Assembly: GCF_001435575.1 (NCBI RefSeq)
Contig: NZ_AZEA01000007.1
Location: forward strand, 30,686-94,685
Origin: Lentilactobacillus sunkii DSM 19904
GTDB lineage: Bacteria; Bacillota; Bacilli; Lactobacillales; Lactobacillaceae
Direction of reading: 5' to 3'
Length of the DNA: 64,000 nucleotides
Below are positions 16,842 to 25,218 of this stretch, piece after piece (within the stretch, counting starts at the first letter, position 1; each line of letters begins with the position of its first letter). The notes beneath the pieces were generated by a model that saw nothing but the letters and a program-made list of their open reading frames with translations, was not told where the DNA came from and did no database searches. The translations under genes were made by a program, and so were the position numbers.

Positions 16842-17918
16842 TTGGATAAGAAGTCAGCACTAAACTTAATTGAGCATTTATCCAATGCAAATGGACCAAG
16901 TGGATTTGAAGATGAAGTAAAGAATTACGTGGTGGAAACTGCATCAAGTTTTAGCTCTGTTCATGCAGATCACATGAATAATGTATATTTGAAAAATAAA
17001 CAAAATTCGCCATCAAAAGGTAAAACTTTGATGTTAGATTCCCATCTAGACGCTGTTGGTTTGATTGTTCAAGCAGTTAAGCCAAATGGAACAATTAAAT
17101 TTGTTCCGCTTGGTGGTTGGGTTCCTGCCAACTTAACTGCAGAGAAGATGCGGGTTCGCAACCAAGAGGGAGAATGGATAACCGGTTTGGTAGCAACCAA
17201 GCCACCACATTTCATGACTGAAGCCGAAAAAAAGAAACCAATTGATATTGCTAATTTGGTAATTGATGTCGGAACGAACAGTGCTGAAGAAACCAAAGAA
17301 GTGTTAAAAATCGACACAGGTTGTCCAATTGTTCCAGATACTGATTGGGAATACTTGAAGACTCAGGATGTCATGATGGGTAAAGCATTTGATAATCGAA
17401 TTGGAACTGCATGCCTCATGACTGCTATGGAAGACTTAGCTGATGAAAACTTAGATGTCAATTTGGTTGGCGCAATTGCATCTCAAGAAGAAGTGGGATG
17501 TCGTGGTGCTAAGGTTACCGTCAAAAAAGTTCACCCTGATATTGCAATTTGCCTTGAGGGATGTCCCGCAGATGATACGTTCACTCCAGAATGGTTAATT
17601 CAAACTGGCTTGAAACGTGGACCTATGCTGCGTGATATGGATACATCATTTATTGCCAACCCACATTTTCAACAATTAGCAGTTGATGAAGCTCATAAAA
17701 ATGGGATTCCATTTACTCGGGCAGTTCGAACCGGTGGCGGGATTGATGGATCTGAATTACTTGAGTTTCAAGGTGCTCCAACTATTTGTATTGGAATTCC
17801 TGTTCGTTATGAACATACGAATTATGGTCTAGTTGCATACTCTGACTTCGAGAACACTGTTAAGTTATTAAAAGCAGTTATTTTAAGCTTGAATGACAAA
17901 GTGATCGATGGCTTATAA
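16842..17918 (+). CDS. M42-family metallo-aminopeptidase
   Basis: 358-aa M42 glutamyl/deblocking-type aminopeptidase (also related to endoglucanase-annotated homologues). TTG start with GAGG about 8 nt upstream. Di-metal ligands are visible in DSHLDAVG (His, Asp), AFDNRIG (Asp), SQEEVGCRG (Glu pair) and VRYEHTNYG (His). These enzymes form cytoplasmic dodecamers that trim short peptides. Placement 20 nt after the peptide-binding lipoprotein fits degradation of the imported peptides. Length is standard and motifs are complete. Confidence 0.92.
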   Translation: MDKKSALNLIEHLSNANGPSGFEDEVKNYVVETASSFSSVHADHMNNVYLKNKQNSPSKGKTLMLDSHLDAVGLIVQAVKPNGTIKFVPLGGWVPANLTAEKMRVRNQEGEWITGLVATKPPHFMTEAEKKKPIDIANLVIDVGTNSAEETKEVLKIDTGCPIVPDTDWEYLKTQDVMMGKAFDNRIGTACLMTAMEDLADENLDVNLVGAIASQEEVGCRGAKVTVKKVHPDIAICLEGCPADDTFTPEWLIQTGLKRGPMLRDMDTSFIANPHFQQLAVDEAHKNGIPFTRAVRTGGGIDGSELLEFQGAPTICIGIPVRYEHTNYGLVAYSDFENTVKLLKAVILSLNDKVIDGL

Positions 17919-17936
17919 ATCAAGGAGCTGGTATAT

Positions 17937-18668
17937 TTGGAAAAGAAATTCGCAATCGGAATCCCTGCTGAAATCAGAATTATCAAGAATTTGGAACGCA
18001 ACAGCGTCAATAATAACGAAGTTGCCGGCGTCATCAAGCACGGCGGTGTGTCGGTTCTTATCCCGACTCGCAGCCCCGAACTGATGGAGCAGTATATTGA
18101 CTTGATTGATGGTTTACTGCTGCCAGGTGGACCGGATGTTGCCCCCCGCTTTTATGGTGAGGAACCGGTGCCTGAGTTGGGTGATACCGATTCCTTGTTG
18201 GACCAAAGTAGTATTGAATTGGCAAAACTAGCAGTTGAACACCAGAAACCAATTTTTGCCATTTGTCGGGGAATTCAGGTTGTTAACGTTGCTCTTGGCG
18301 GTACGCTATATCAGGATATGGCCAGCCAGCGGAACAAACCTGTGCTCCAGCATTACCAAAAAGCACCAATGGATCAGGGAACCCACACCATTTCAGTGAC
18401 TCCGGACAGCTATCTGGCTAAAATTATTGGTCATGATGAGACGATTTATGTAAACAGCCATCATCATGAAGCTGTGAAGGCCATTTCTCCAGAATTGAAG
18501 ATTTCGGCTTTGGCAAAAGACGGGATTATTGAGGGTGTTGAAAGCGCTGATGATTTGATTGTTGGTGTTCAATGGCATCCCGAAGCCATGTACCAAACTG
18601 ATGAAAAGCAAGATGCCTTGTTTGCAGATTTTATGAAACGGGTTGAGAAGTTTGCAGAGGCGGATTAG
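17937..18668 (+). CDS. Class I glutamine amidotransferase-like hydrolase (peptidase C26, PuuD type)
   Basis: 243-aa gamma-glutamyl-GABA-hydrolase-like protein. TTG start 18 nt after the aminopeptidase with AAGGAG upstream. LPGGPDVAP precedes the nucleophile Cys in FAICRGIQVVN, with GGTLYQD after it, and the His/Glu of the triad are in QWHPEAM. It hydrolyses gamma-glutamyl bonds in the cytoplasm. The operon context suggests gamma-glutamyl peptides rather than the putrescine pathway, whose other genes are absent. Confidence 0.9.
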   Translation: MEKKFAIGIPAEIRIIKNLERNSVNNNEVAGVIKHGGVSVLIPTRSPELMEQYIDLIDGLLLPGGPDVAPRFYGEEPVPELGDTDSLLDQSSIELAKLAVEHQKPIFAICRGIQVVNVALGGTLYQDMASQRNKPVLQHYQKAPMDQGTHTISVTPDSYLAKIIGHDETIYVNSHHHEAVKAISPELKISALAKDGIIEGVESADDLIVGVQWHPEAMYQTDEKQDALFADFMKRVEKFAEAD

Positions 18669-18672
18669 ACAA

Positions 18673-18716
18673 TGAAACGCTCACCTTTACCTTTTGGTAT
18701 TGGTGAGCGTTTTAAT
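18673..18716 (+). terminator. Bidirectional terminator
   Basis: AAACGCTCACC and GGTGAGCGTTTT form an 11-bp stem between the convergent C26 hydrolase and TPM-domain genes; T/A runs on both sides allow use in either direction. Confidence 0.8.
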
Positions 18717-19529
18717 TCATTTATCTTTACCATCATCTTCGTGCATGCCGATGTAGTAGCCATCCATGTAACCATTATCATATCCGGGATCGTTTCTTGG
18801 AGAATCCGGATCTTCCCAACGAATTCGTTTGGGATGTTTTTTGCGCCAGTAATGGTGCCAAGTTATGATTAAGACAATTATTAATCCGAAAATGACAACA
18901 TCAACATCACTAAAAAATAATCCTGGACTAAGATCTTCAGAATTCAAGTGTTGATTTATAAAGGTGTCTAAGACATCGACAGTATTAATAATATTTTTCC
19001 CAGACATGTCTTGAAAATCAAGTTTGGGACTAATCAGCAAATTCCTTACCTCACCGTTTGCAAGGTGAAATGTTTGAGACGTGATTGGTATTACTTTATA
19101 TTTTAAGCTTGGGTCCACTAGTACAATATTGACACGGTCTGAAATCAGTTGTTTTGTTGAGAGATCAGAATCATTATTATACTTTATAAATTTGTGACTT
19201 ATATAGTCGGTAAGGCTGGCAGCATCATCATTTAGTGTATTTAGACTAAGTCCCCCATCTTCGGTAGAATTGTAATCCATGTAGAAGCTGTAGGTGTTTC
19301 CGGGTTTGTTTAACGTGACAACCCAGATTTGTTGATGCTGCTTATTTTTTTGAAGCTTCTTATTTACGTCTTTAATATGTTCCTTTTCAGCAGGAGTCAG
19401 CAAGTGCAATGAATCATAAATCACGGGTTTAATTATTGAAGAAGCGTCGACAGATTTTACACCCACAAGCATACAAAAAAATGTTAATAACAGGATGAAG
19501 TATTTGGTTAAATGATGTCCACTCATCAT
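18717..19529 (-). CDS. TPM-domain membrane protein
   Basis: 270-aa exported protein of the YgcG/TPM_phosphatase group. Signal peptide or TM about residues 9-29, TPM domain about 36-190 (YDSLHLLTPAEKEHIKDVNKKL, QQIWVVTL, DRVNIVLVD), one TM helix about 210-230, and a short cytoplasmic tail rich in His, Asp and Gly. TPM proteins are linked to membrane-protein quality control or phosphatase activity, without clear function in lactobacilli. GAGGGGG precedes the paired ATGs at 19529 and 19526. It is a single-gene unit, divergent from the GPP34-like gene. Confidence 0.75.
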   Translation of the reverse strand: MMSGHHLTKYFILLLTFFCMLVGVKSVDASSIIKPVIYDSLHLLTPAEKEHIKDVNKKLQKNKQHQQIWVVTLNKPGNTYSFYMDYNSTEDGGLSLNTLNDDAASLTDYISHKFIKYNNDSDLSTKQLISDRVNIVLVDPSLKYKVIPITSQTFHLANGEVRNLLISPKLDFQDMSGKNIINTVDVLDTFINQHLNSEDLSPGLFFSDVDVVIFGLIIVLIITWHHYWRKKHPKRIRWEDPDSPRNDPGYDNGYMDGYYIGMHEDDGKDK

Positions 19530-19697
19530 TTCGTCCCCCTCGGATTTGATACGGTGAGTATAGCACCAGATAATCGTGGGTGGGTGCAGCTCAATCTTTT
19601 CATTTTAAAGGCAGCTAAATGCTTCTAAAATGTAAGCACAAGGGTTATTATTTAGTGTACGTTTTAAACAAGAAATGACTATCTGGAGGCACCCATT

Positions 19698-20366
19698 GTG
19701 CAACTGAAAACTGCAAAGAATTACCTACTATTAACAGAACGCATCGGTAAGAAGCCCATGCTGCGAACGAGATTTACCGCTCAGGCATATTTTGTCTTTG
19801 GTGCATTATTGGATTTAATGGATCAAGATATCTTGGAAATTGATGATTCAATTAAGATTGCCGATCAGAGCAAATTTGATGGGCTGCCGTCTTATCTTGA
19901 TGGTCTCAAACAACGAATTACAGAAGCAATAGATAAAGATGATGACTTGGTTCATTCACTAGATATGATTACCAGTTGGGATGTTGCAAACGAAATCTAT
20001 GACGGCGTCGGCGAGAAACTCTTAGCTGAAAAATTGGTTGAAGAAAAATCAGTCAAAACCAATCTCGATACCCACACGATTTACCTTCCCACCGATGATG
20101 CCCGTGCTCAAGTGGTTGAGTACCTAAGCATGGAAATGCAATCCAGCACGATTGAGGGTGCGGCCATTAGTCTGGTTGTCATTCTGGAACAGATGGACGC
20201 TTTGAAGTGGCTGTTTAGTGACAAGGAAGAGTTGGCAAATCTGACAAATTCTTTCCGACAGAACATGGCTGGGAATTCAGTCTATGCAAAAGAAAAACAA
20301 CTGGCAAAAACCGCACAAGATATTATCACCAAAAAGAAGTTTTGGTTTGATTCCTGGTTAAGCTAG
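19698..20366 (+). CDS. GPP34-like protein, function unknown
   Basis: 222-aa cytoplasmic protein. GTG start with GGAGG 8 nt upstream. The region AYFVFGALLDLMDQDILEI followed by DDSIKIAD, and the helical C-terminal half, resemble the GPP34 (GOLPH3-like) fold found in many bacteria; the match is by pattern only. No TM helix or signal. Stand-alone gene, with a possible terminator 150 nt downstream. No role can be assigned. Confidence 0.6.
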   Translation: MQLKTAKNYLLLTERIGKKPMLRTRFTAQAYFVFGALLDLMDQDILEIDDSIKIADQSKFDGLPSYLDGLKQRITEAIDKDDDLVHSLDMITSWDVANEIYDGVGEKLLAEKLVEEKSVKTNLDTHTIYLPTDDARAQVVEYLSMEMQSSTIEGAAISLVVILEQMDALKWLFSDKEELANLTNSFRQNMAGNSVYAKEKQLAKTAQDIITKKKFWFDSWLS

Positions 20367-20516
20367 AATTGATTTTAATTGAGGGTTCATGCTTTAATAA
20401 ATTTAACTGGTATATATTCAAAATCCTGATGCTTCAAGAGATAAGAGAAATATCATTTATTTGTCATGAGCAGTTCAACAAGCAATAAATTTCAAAAATA
20501 AATTAAACAGTTTTGT

Positions 20517-20550
20517 AAAGGCAGTGTCCATGAGGGATGCTGCCTTTTTT
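20517..20550 (+). terminator. Intrinsic terminator
   Basis: AAAGGCAG (20517-20524) pairs with CTGCCTTT (20540-20547) with a run of T's. It isolates cluster A from the gene upstream. Confidence 0.75.
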
Positions 20551-20587
20551 GTTGGAAAAGGGAATTTTAATAAGTTTGAAAGTGAGC

Positions 20588-20750
20588 ATAAAGCGCTTAC
20601 AATAATAACATTCAGCAACCTTGATATATGAACAGGTTAAACGTTTGCACAACTCACAACAGATCCTGTATACCAGTACAATTGCCCACAATTAAGCGTT
20701 TATAAACACAAAACTAATCCGTTGACTTTATCTAGGAAAACGTTTACCAT
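20588..20750 (+). promoter_or_regulatory. Promoter and four CG-centred operator-like boxes of cluster A
   Basis: TTGACT (20722-20727), a 17-nt spacer and TACCAT (20745-20750) form a promoter. Four LacI/CcpA-type half-palindromes are spread over it: ATAAAGCGCTTACA (20588-20601), TTAAACGTTTGCA (20637-20649), TTAAGCGTTTATAA (20692-20705) and GGAAAACGTTTACC (20735-20748, overlapping the -10). Centre spacings are about 48, 55 and 44 bp. The LacI gene at 25219 and CcpA are the likely binders. Confidence 0.6.
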
Positions 20751-20803
20751 TCAAGATGATTTAAGTGACAGCTACTGAGCAATTATTTTTGGAGGGATCT
20801 ATT

Positions 20804-21553
20804 ATGACATTAATTTTAAATACTTGGATTTTCGAAGCAGACGTTCAGAAAGGTGCAAAGCAGGCTGATTTGGTTGATCGTGTCGCAAAGCTCGGAGCGG
20901 ACGGGATTGAAGTTCGTCGTGAGTATTTTAAGGATCTTGATAGCGAGTTGCCGGAAGTTGGCAAGCATGCCAAGGCAAACAACATGATTGTTAACTATAG
21001 TGTTCCCGATGTTGTATTTGAACCGGATGGCACCGTTAATCCTAAGTTGTCACAATATTTTGATGAAGGAACCACGATGGGCATCAGTAAGATTAAGTTC
21101 AACACTGGTAACTTTGATAAATTCACCGGCGATTTGAAGAAAGAATTCGAAAAATTCCCAATAGACGATATTGAAATGAACGTTGAGAATGACCAGACCG
21201 CAGTTTCCGGTACGGTTGAAGCCATTAAAACATTCTTGACCGCTGCTCATCAAGCAGGCCTGACCCAATTAGGTTATGTTTATGATTTGGGCAACTGGGC
21301 ATTTACCCATGGCGACGCCACAGAAGCCGCCAAGGAATTAGCACCATTTACCCATTACATTCATTTGAAGAACACCATCGACAACAATGGTGAGTTAACC
21401 ACTTCAGATGACCTCGATACCGGTGTCTTTGATTGGCGGAAATTATTGACCATCTTGCCTTCAGACGTCGCATTTGCTCTTGAATACCCAATGGACAGTG
21501 ATGCCCATATTGCAGAACAAGTTCAATTGTTCAAAAACGAAGTAGGTGAATAA
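20804..21553 (+). CDS. Xylose-isomerase-like TIM barrel protein (paralogue A1)
   Basis: 249-aa AP-endonuclease-2/sugar isomerase-epimerase superfamily protein, probably a metal-dependent ketose epimerase or isomerase. ATG at 20804 with GGAGGG 7 nt upstream is preferred over the in-frame upstream start at 20765. Likely metal ligands are Glu129 (NVENDQT), Asp161 (YDLGNW), His in YIHLKN and Glu in ALEYP. Paralogues with the same motifs are at 39618 and 54770, each first in its operon. Here it precedes a permease, a PfkB kinase and HPS/PHI, so it should act on the imported sugar or sugar acid. Substrate unknown. Confidence 0.8.
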   Translation: MTLILNTWIFEADVQKGAKQADLVDRVAKLGADGIEVRREYFKDLDSELPEVGKHAKANNMIVNYSVPDVVFEPDGTVNPKLSQYFDEGTTMGISKIKFNTGNFDKFTGDLKKEFEKFPIDDIEMNVENDQTAVSGTVEAIKTFLTAAHQAGLTQLGYVYDLGNWAFTHGDATEAAKELAPFTHYIHLKNTIDNNGELTTSDDLDTGVFDWRKLLTILPSDVAFALEYPMDSDAHIAEQVQLFKNEVGE

Positions 21554-21556
21554 CGT

Positions 21557-22852
21557 ATGACATCCACAATTATTTCAATTCTTCTGCTGCTGACATTTGC
21601 CGGCTTTATCTACTACATCATTAAAGGTGGAAATTTGATGATCGGGTTCTTCATAATGGCCATTCTGTGGTCCGTTATCGGAATGGTTCCGTTCAACACC
21701 GCCATTCAAAAAGTTTTCGCCGAACCTGCGTTGAATTACGGACCAACGATTATTTACATTGTTTTTGGTTCCTGGTTTGGCCGAGTGTTGGTTGATAGTG
21801 GAATCGCCCCGGCAATTTCAGAAACGACCAATAAAGTTGGTAAAAAGAAACCGCTAATCGCAGCAATTTTAGTTATTTTTGTAACCGCTTTAATCTTCGT
21901 TAGTGCATATGGTGTTGGCTCTGTAATTGCCATTGGTGTTATCCTGCTGCCAATCTTACTTTCAGTTGGGATGCCCCGCGATTTGGCACTTTCAGTATTT
22001 TCACTTTCAATCGGTGCACCAATGTACATTAATGTTGTGTTGTTCAACCAAATAAAAGTATTCTTCCCTAAAGCCGTATACGGCGGCAAATACCTGGAAT
22101 TTGGGATTGCGGCAACCTTAGTTCAAATCGTTGCTGTGATTGTGTTCCTGTTTATTCATCGTAAACGAATCAACCCTGCCAATGCTGAGAAGAACCTTGA
22201 AATCATTGGCGCTGTCGAGGGTGATGAAAAAGATATCAAGAGTGTTCCCAAGATTACGTTTGTGATTCCAGTTATTCCAGTGTTTATGAACATGGTATTC
22301 GGTTGGGATGCGATCCCAGCATTAACCCTGGCAACACTTTTAGCCATCTTCCTGACTGGTAATGGGAAAGGCTGGAGCAAGTTCATCGATTTCTTAAACA
22401 GCACAATCAAGCAGTCTATCGGTGATATTTCCGGATTGATCATGTTCCTGATGGCCTTGATTATGTTCTCCGGTGCCGCTTCAATCAACGCACCACGATT
22501 CAAGCCAATCTTTGAGGCGATCTTACCAAATAGCCACTTAGTTCTTGCGATCATGCTTGGTGTTCTGGCACCACTGGCATTGTTCCGTGGCCCACTGCAC
22601 GTTTGGGGTGCTGGAGCCGCAACCGCAGCCGTTCTTTCTGGAACCGGGCTGTTCAGTGATGCATTCCTGCTCCCACTGCTGTATGTCCCATCATTGATGG
22701 CCGTTTCAACTGATATTACCCAGTCTTGGAACGTTTGGGGACTAGATTACATGAAGGTTGATACTAAGAGCTTCCTGAAGTTGGGCGTCCCGGTAATGTG
22801 GATTGTTTCAATCTTGAATGAGCTGTTGGTATTCTACTTCTTTGGAAAGTAA
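21557..22852 (+). CDS. Organic-acid/gluconate-type secondary transporter (T1)
   Basis: 431-aa integral membrane protein with about 11-12 TM helices, of the ion-transporter superfamily that contains GntP and CitMHS. Conserved features are the polar loop GSWFGRVLVDSGIA, the SIGAPMYINVV re-entrant-type segment and its C-terminal counterpart LFRGPLHVWGAGAATAAVL. Start 4 nt after the barrel gene. A close paralogue lies in cluster D (38075-39355). It probably imports a hexonate or related sugar acid with protons or cations; the exact substrate is not deducible. Confidence 0.82.
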   Translation: MTSTIISILLLLTFAGFIYYIIKGGNLMIGFFIMAILWSVIGMVPFNTAIQKVFAEPALNYGPTIIYIVFGSWFGRVLVDSGIAPAISETTNKVGKKKPLIAAILVIFVTALIFVSAYGVGSVIAIGVILLPILLSVGMPRDLALSVFSLSIGAPMYINVVLFNQIKVFFPKAVYGGKYLEFGIAATLVQIVAVIVFLFIHRKRINPANAEKNLEIIGAVEGDEKDIKSVPKITFVIPVIPVFMNMVFGWDAIPALTLATLLAIFLTGNGKGWSKFIDFLNSTIKQSIGDISGLIMFLMALIMFSGAASINAPRFKPIFEAILPNSHLVLAIMLGVLAPLALFRGPLHVWGAGAATAAVLSGTGLFSDAFLLPLLYVPSLMAVSTDITQSWNVWGLDYMKVDTKSFLKLGVPVMWIVSILNELLVFYFFGK

Positions 22853-22901
22853 AAATTTGTGCAGAAAGATACTGATATTCTAACGAAAAGAGGAAATTAT
22901 C

Positions 22902-23864
22902 ATGAGTGAAGTTATTACAGTTGGTGAACCCGTTGTTACCTTTGCATCTCAGGATGCAGACAAATCATTGGCCGACGCCCGATACTGGCGAAAAATTCTC
23001 GGTGGCGCTGAGTTAAATGTTGCCATTGGGGTTAAACGACTGGGCCATTCGGTTGAATATATTTCTCGAGTCGGCCAGGATCCACTTGGCGATTACGCCA
23101 TTAAACGGATCGCAAGTCACAGCGTCGGCAGTAAATATATCTCAAGAGATCCACAATATTGGACTGGCCATCAATTGAAACAGTTGGTTACCAAGGGCGA
23201 TCCGCTCACCTTCAATTACCGGACGAATTCAGCGGCGTCACATCTGACCAGTGAAATTATGGATCAGGTGGATTTGGACGGTGTTAAAATTGCCCATATG
23301 TCAGGGATTTTCCCAGCTATTTCAGATACTGCCGAGAAATCATTCCGTTCATTATTGAAGCGACTGGTTGATAAAGATATTCTGACGACTTTCGATCCCA
23401 ACCTGCGTCCAGGACTTTGGAGCAGTCAGGAAAAGATGATCAGCACAATCAATGAATTAGCGGGTTCAGCAAATATCGTTTTACCAGGGGTTGAAGAAGG
23501 TAAAATTTTGATGGGTTCAGACGACCCTGAAAAGATTGCCGACTTTTACCTCAAGGGTGAAAGAACCGATACGGTCTGTGTTAAAATTGGTCCTGCCGGA
23601 GTTTACGTTAAGACTAAAGATGGTGACAGTTATACGGTTAACGGCTTCAAGGTTGATAAGGTTGTTGACACTGTGGGTGCAGGGGATGGCTTTGCACTTG
23701 GCGTTATCACAGCTTTACTTGAAGGCAAACCAATGAAGTCAGCGGTCTTAAGAGGAAACGCTGTTGGTGCCCTTCAGGTTCAAACACCTGGTGATAATGA
23801 CGGCTACCCAACTCCGGACGAATTGAAAGCATTTTATGAAAAAGAAGGAGTATCCGAAGACTAA
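22902..23864 (+). CDS. PfkB-family sugar kinase (2-keto-3-deoxygluconate kinase-like)
   Basis: 320-aa ribokinase/PfkB kinase. N-terminal GGAELNVAIGVKRLG substrate-binding motif, NLRPGLW, and the C-terminal DTVGAGDGFALG with the catalytic Asp. Sequence is of the KDG-kinase type and closely resembles KdgK at 46120, but here there is no KDPG aldolase; instead HPS and PHI follow with overlapping stop/start codons. The enzyme may therefore phosphorylate a hexulose rather than KDG. AGAGGAAA ribosome site. Confidence 0.85.
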   Translation: MSEVITVGEPVVTFASQDADKSLADARYWRKILGGAELNVAIGVKRLGHSVEYISRVGQDPLGDYAIKRIASHSVGSKYISRDPQYWTGHQLKQLVTKGDPLTFNYRTNSAASHLTSEIMDQVDLDGVKIAHMSGIFPAISDTAEKSFRSLLKRLVDKDILTTFDPNLRPGLWSSQEKMISTINELAGSANIVLPGVEEGKILMGSDDPEKIADFYLKGERTDTVCVKIGPAGVYVKTKDGDSYTVNGFKVDKVVDTVGAGDGFALGVITALLEGKPMKSAVLRGNAVGALQVQTPGDNDGYPTPDELKAFYEKEGVSED

Positions 23865-24490
23865 TGAAATTACAAGCTGCAATTGACCGAGTATCACTCG
23901 GTGAAGCAATTACTTTGGCTCACAAATTAGATGGTATCGCTGATGTGATCGAATTTGGAACATCACTTGTGAAGGACTACGGTCTCTACATGATCAAGGA
24001 AAATCCAGTTAATCTGAAGCATTCAAAATTGTTGTTGGATCTGAAGACGATCGACGAAGGCCCTTACGAATTTGAAAAAGGGTTTGAAGCTAACGGTGAT
24101 ATCCTGACTGTGATGGCCGGGTCCTCATATGACACTATCAGTAAGGTTTATGATATTACCGAGAAGCATAACAAGGAAATGCTGATTGATCTGCTGGAAG
24201 TTGAAGACGACAAGATTAAGGAAATTGCCAATTTCGACAATGCCATTTATGGCTTGCATCATTCAAAGGATGCTGAAGGCAAATTTGACGCAATCAGTGC
24301 GACTGCTGATTTCCATCAGAAGTTCCCAGCAATCAAGCGGGTCGCAGTTGCCGGTGGAATTGACCTTGCCCAGGCTAAAGGATTGGCCAAGCAGGGAATC
24401 GCTGACACCGTAATCGTTGGCGGTAAGATTGCCGGCACCGATGATCCGATTAAGGCAGCTAAAGAGTTCAAGGAGGCAATGACGCTATAA
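23864..24490 (+). CDS. hxlA: 3-hexulose-6-phosphate synthase (HPS/KGPDC superfamily)
   Basis: 208-aa orotidine-phosphate-decarboxylase-fold enzyme. Known HPS condenses formaldehyde with ribulose-5-P to D-arabino-hex-3-ulose-6-P, reversibly; the related UlaD decarboxylates 3-keto-L-gulonate-6-P. Active-site motif LLLDLKTIDEG (D-x-K-x-x-D) and C-terminal phosphate loop VAVAGGIDLAQAKG are intact. The start overlaps the kinase stop by 1 nt and the stop overlaps the PHI start by 1 nt, so the kinase, HPS and PHI are translationally coupled. The adjacent PHI favours the HPS assignment over UlaD. Confidence 0.85.
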   Translation: MKLQAAIDRVSLGEAITLAHKLDGIADVIEFGTSLVKDYGLYMIKENPVNLKHSKLLLDLKTIDEGPYEFEKGFEANGDILTVMAGSSYDTISKVYDITEKHNKEMLIDLLEVEDDKIKEIANFDNAIYGLHHSKDAEGKFDAISATADFHQKFPAIKRVAVAGGIDLAQAKGLAKQGIADTVIVGGKIAGTDDPIKAAKEFKEAMTL

Positions 24491-25032
24491 TGACATTAAT
24501 TAATGATGTAATGCATGAAGTCAATGAAGTCATGGGTCTGGTTAAAGAAGATCAGATTGATGATGCAGAAAAAGTGATTCAAAAGGATCGCCGAATCTTT
24601 GTTTTGGGTGCCGGCCGTTCAGGCTTGATGGCCAAGGGATTTGCAATGCGTTTGATGCACATTGGCTATACTGTCTTTGTAATTGGCGAAACCATTACCC
24701 CGTCCGTTCAAAAAGGTGATGTGTTGGTATCCGTATCTGGGTCTGGTAAGACCGGTATGGTTCTTGAACCAACTGAAAAGGCCAAGGCTGACGGTGTGAA
24801 GATCGTTTCTATCACAAGCAACGCTGAATCACCATTGGCTAAGTTGGGGGATGCGGTTATCGTTGTTCCCGGCGCAACCAAAGCTGGTGATGGCGTGAAG
24901 TCCATCCAGTTATTGAGTACGCTGTTTGACCAAAGTGTTCACATTACTTTGGATGTGTTGGCTTTGAAGCTCAGCCGGCGTGACCATGTTTCAAATGATT
25001 CTGCCAAGGCAGCTCACAGCAACATGGAATAG
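24490..25032 (+). CDS. hxlB: 6-phospho-3-hexuloisomerase (PHI)
   Basis: 180-aa single-SIS-domain isomerase that interconverts D-arabino-hex-3-ulose-6-P and fructose-6-P. SIS motifs: LGAGRSGLMAKGFAMRLMHIGY, SVSGSGKTGMVLEP, ITSNAESPLAK, and the conserved C-terminal PGATK segment. Length and sequence agree with HxlB of the RuMP pathway. Last gene of the coupled set, 170-190 nt before the LacI gene. With HPS it either assimilates formaldehyde or channels a 3-ketohexose phosphate into fructose-6-P. Confidence 0.88.
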   Translation: MTLINDVMHEVNEVMGLVKEDQIDDAEKVIQKDRRIFVLGAGRSGLMAKGFAMRLMHIGYTVFVIGETITPSVQKGDVLVSVSGSGKTGMVLEPTEKAKADGVKIVSITSNAESPLAKLGDAVIVVPGATKAGDGVKSIQLLSTLFDQSVHITLDVLALKLSRRDHVSNDSAKAAHSNME

Positions 25033-25218
25033 ATTTATGCGAATTGTAGCGTAAACGACAGGCCTTGTCCTTTAAGTAGAAAATTCTATTTGTGGGGATG
25101 CGGTCTGTTTTGGTTTGAAAGATGTTTGTGTAATTGTCACATTATGGTAAATTATTGTTATGGGTAATGTCGAATTAATAAAATTTTTACCCGAGTAAAT
25201 TTGAATTGGGGAAAAGCG

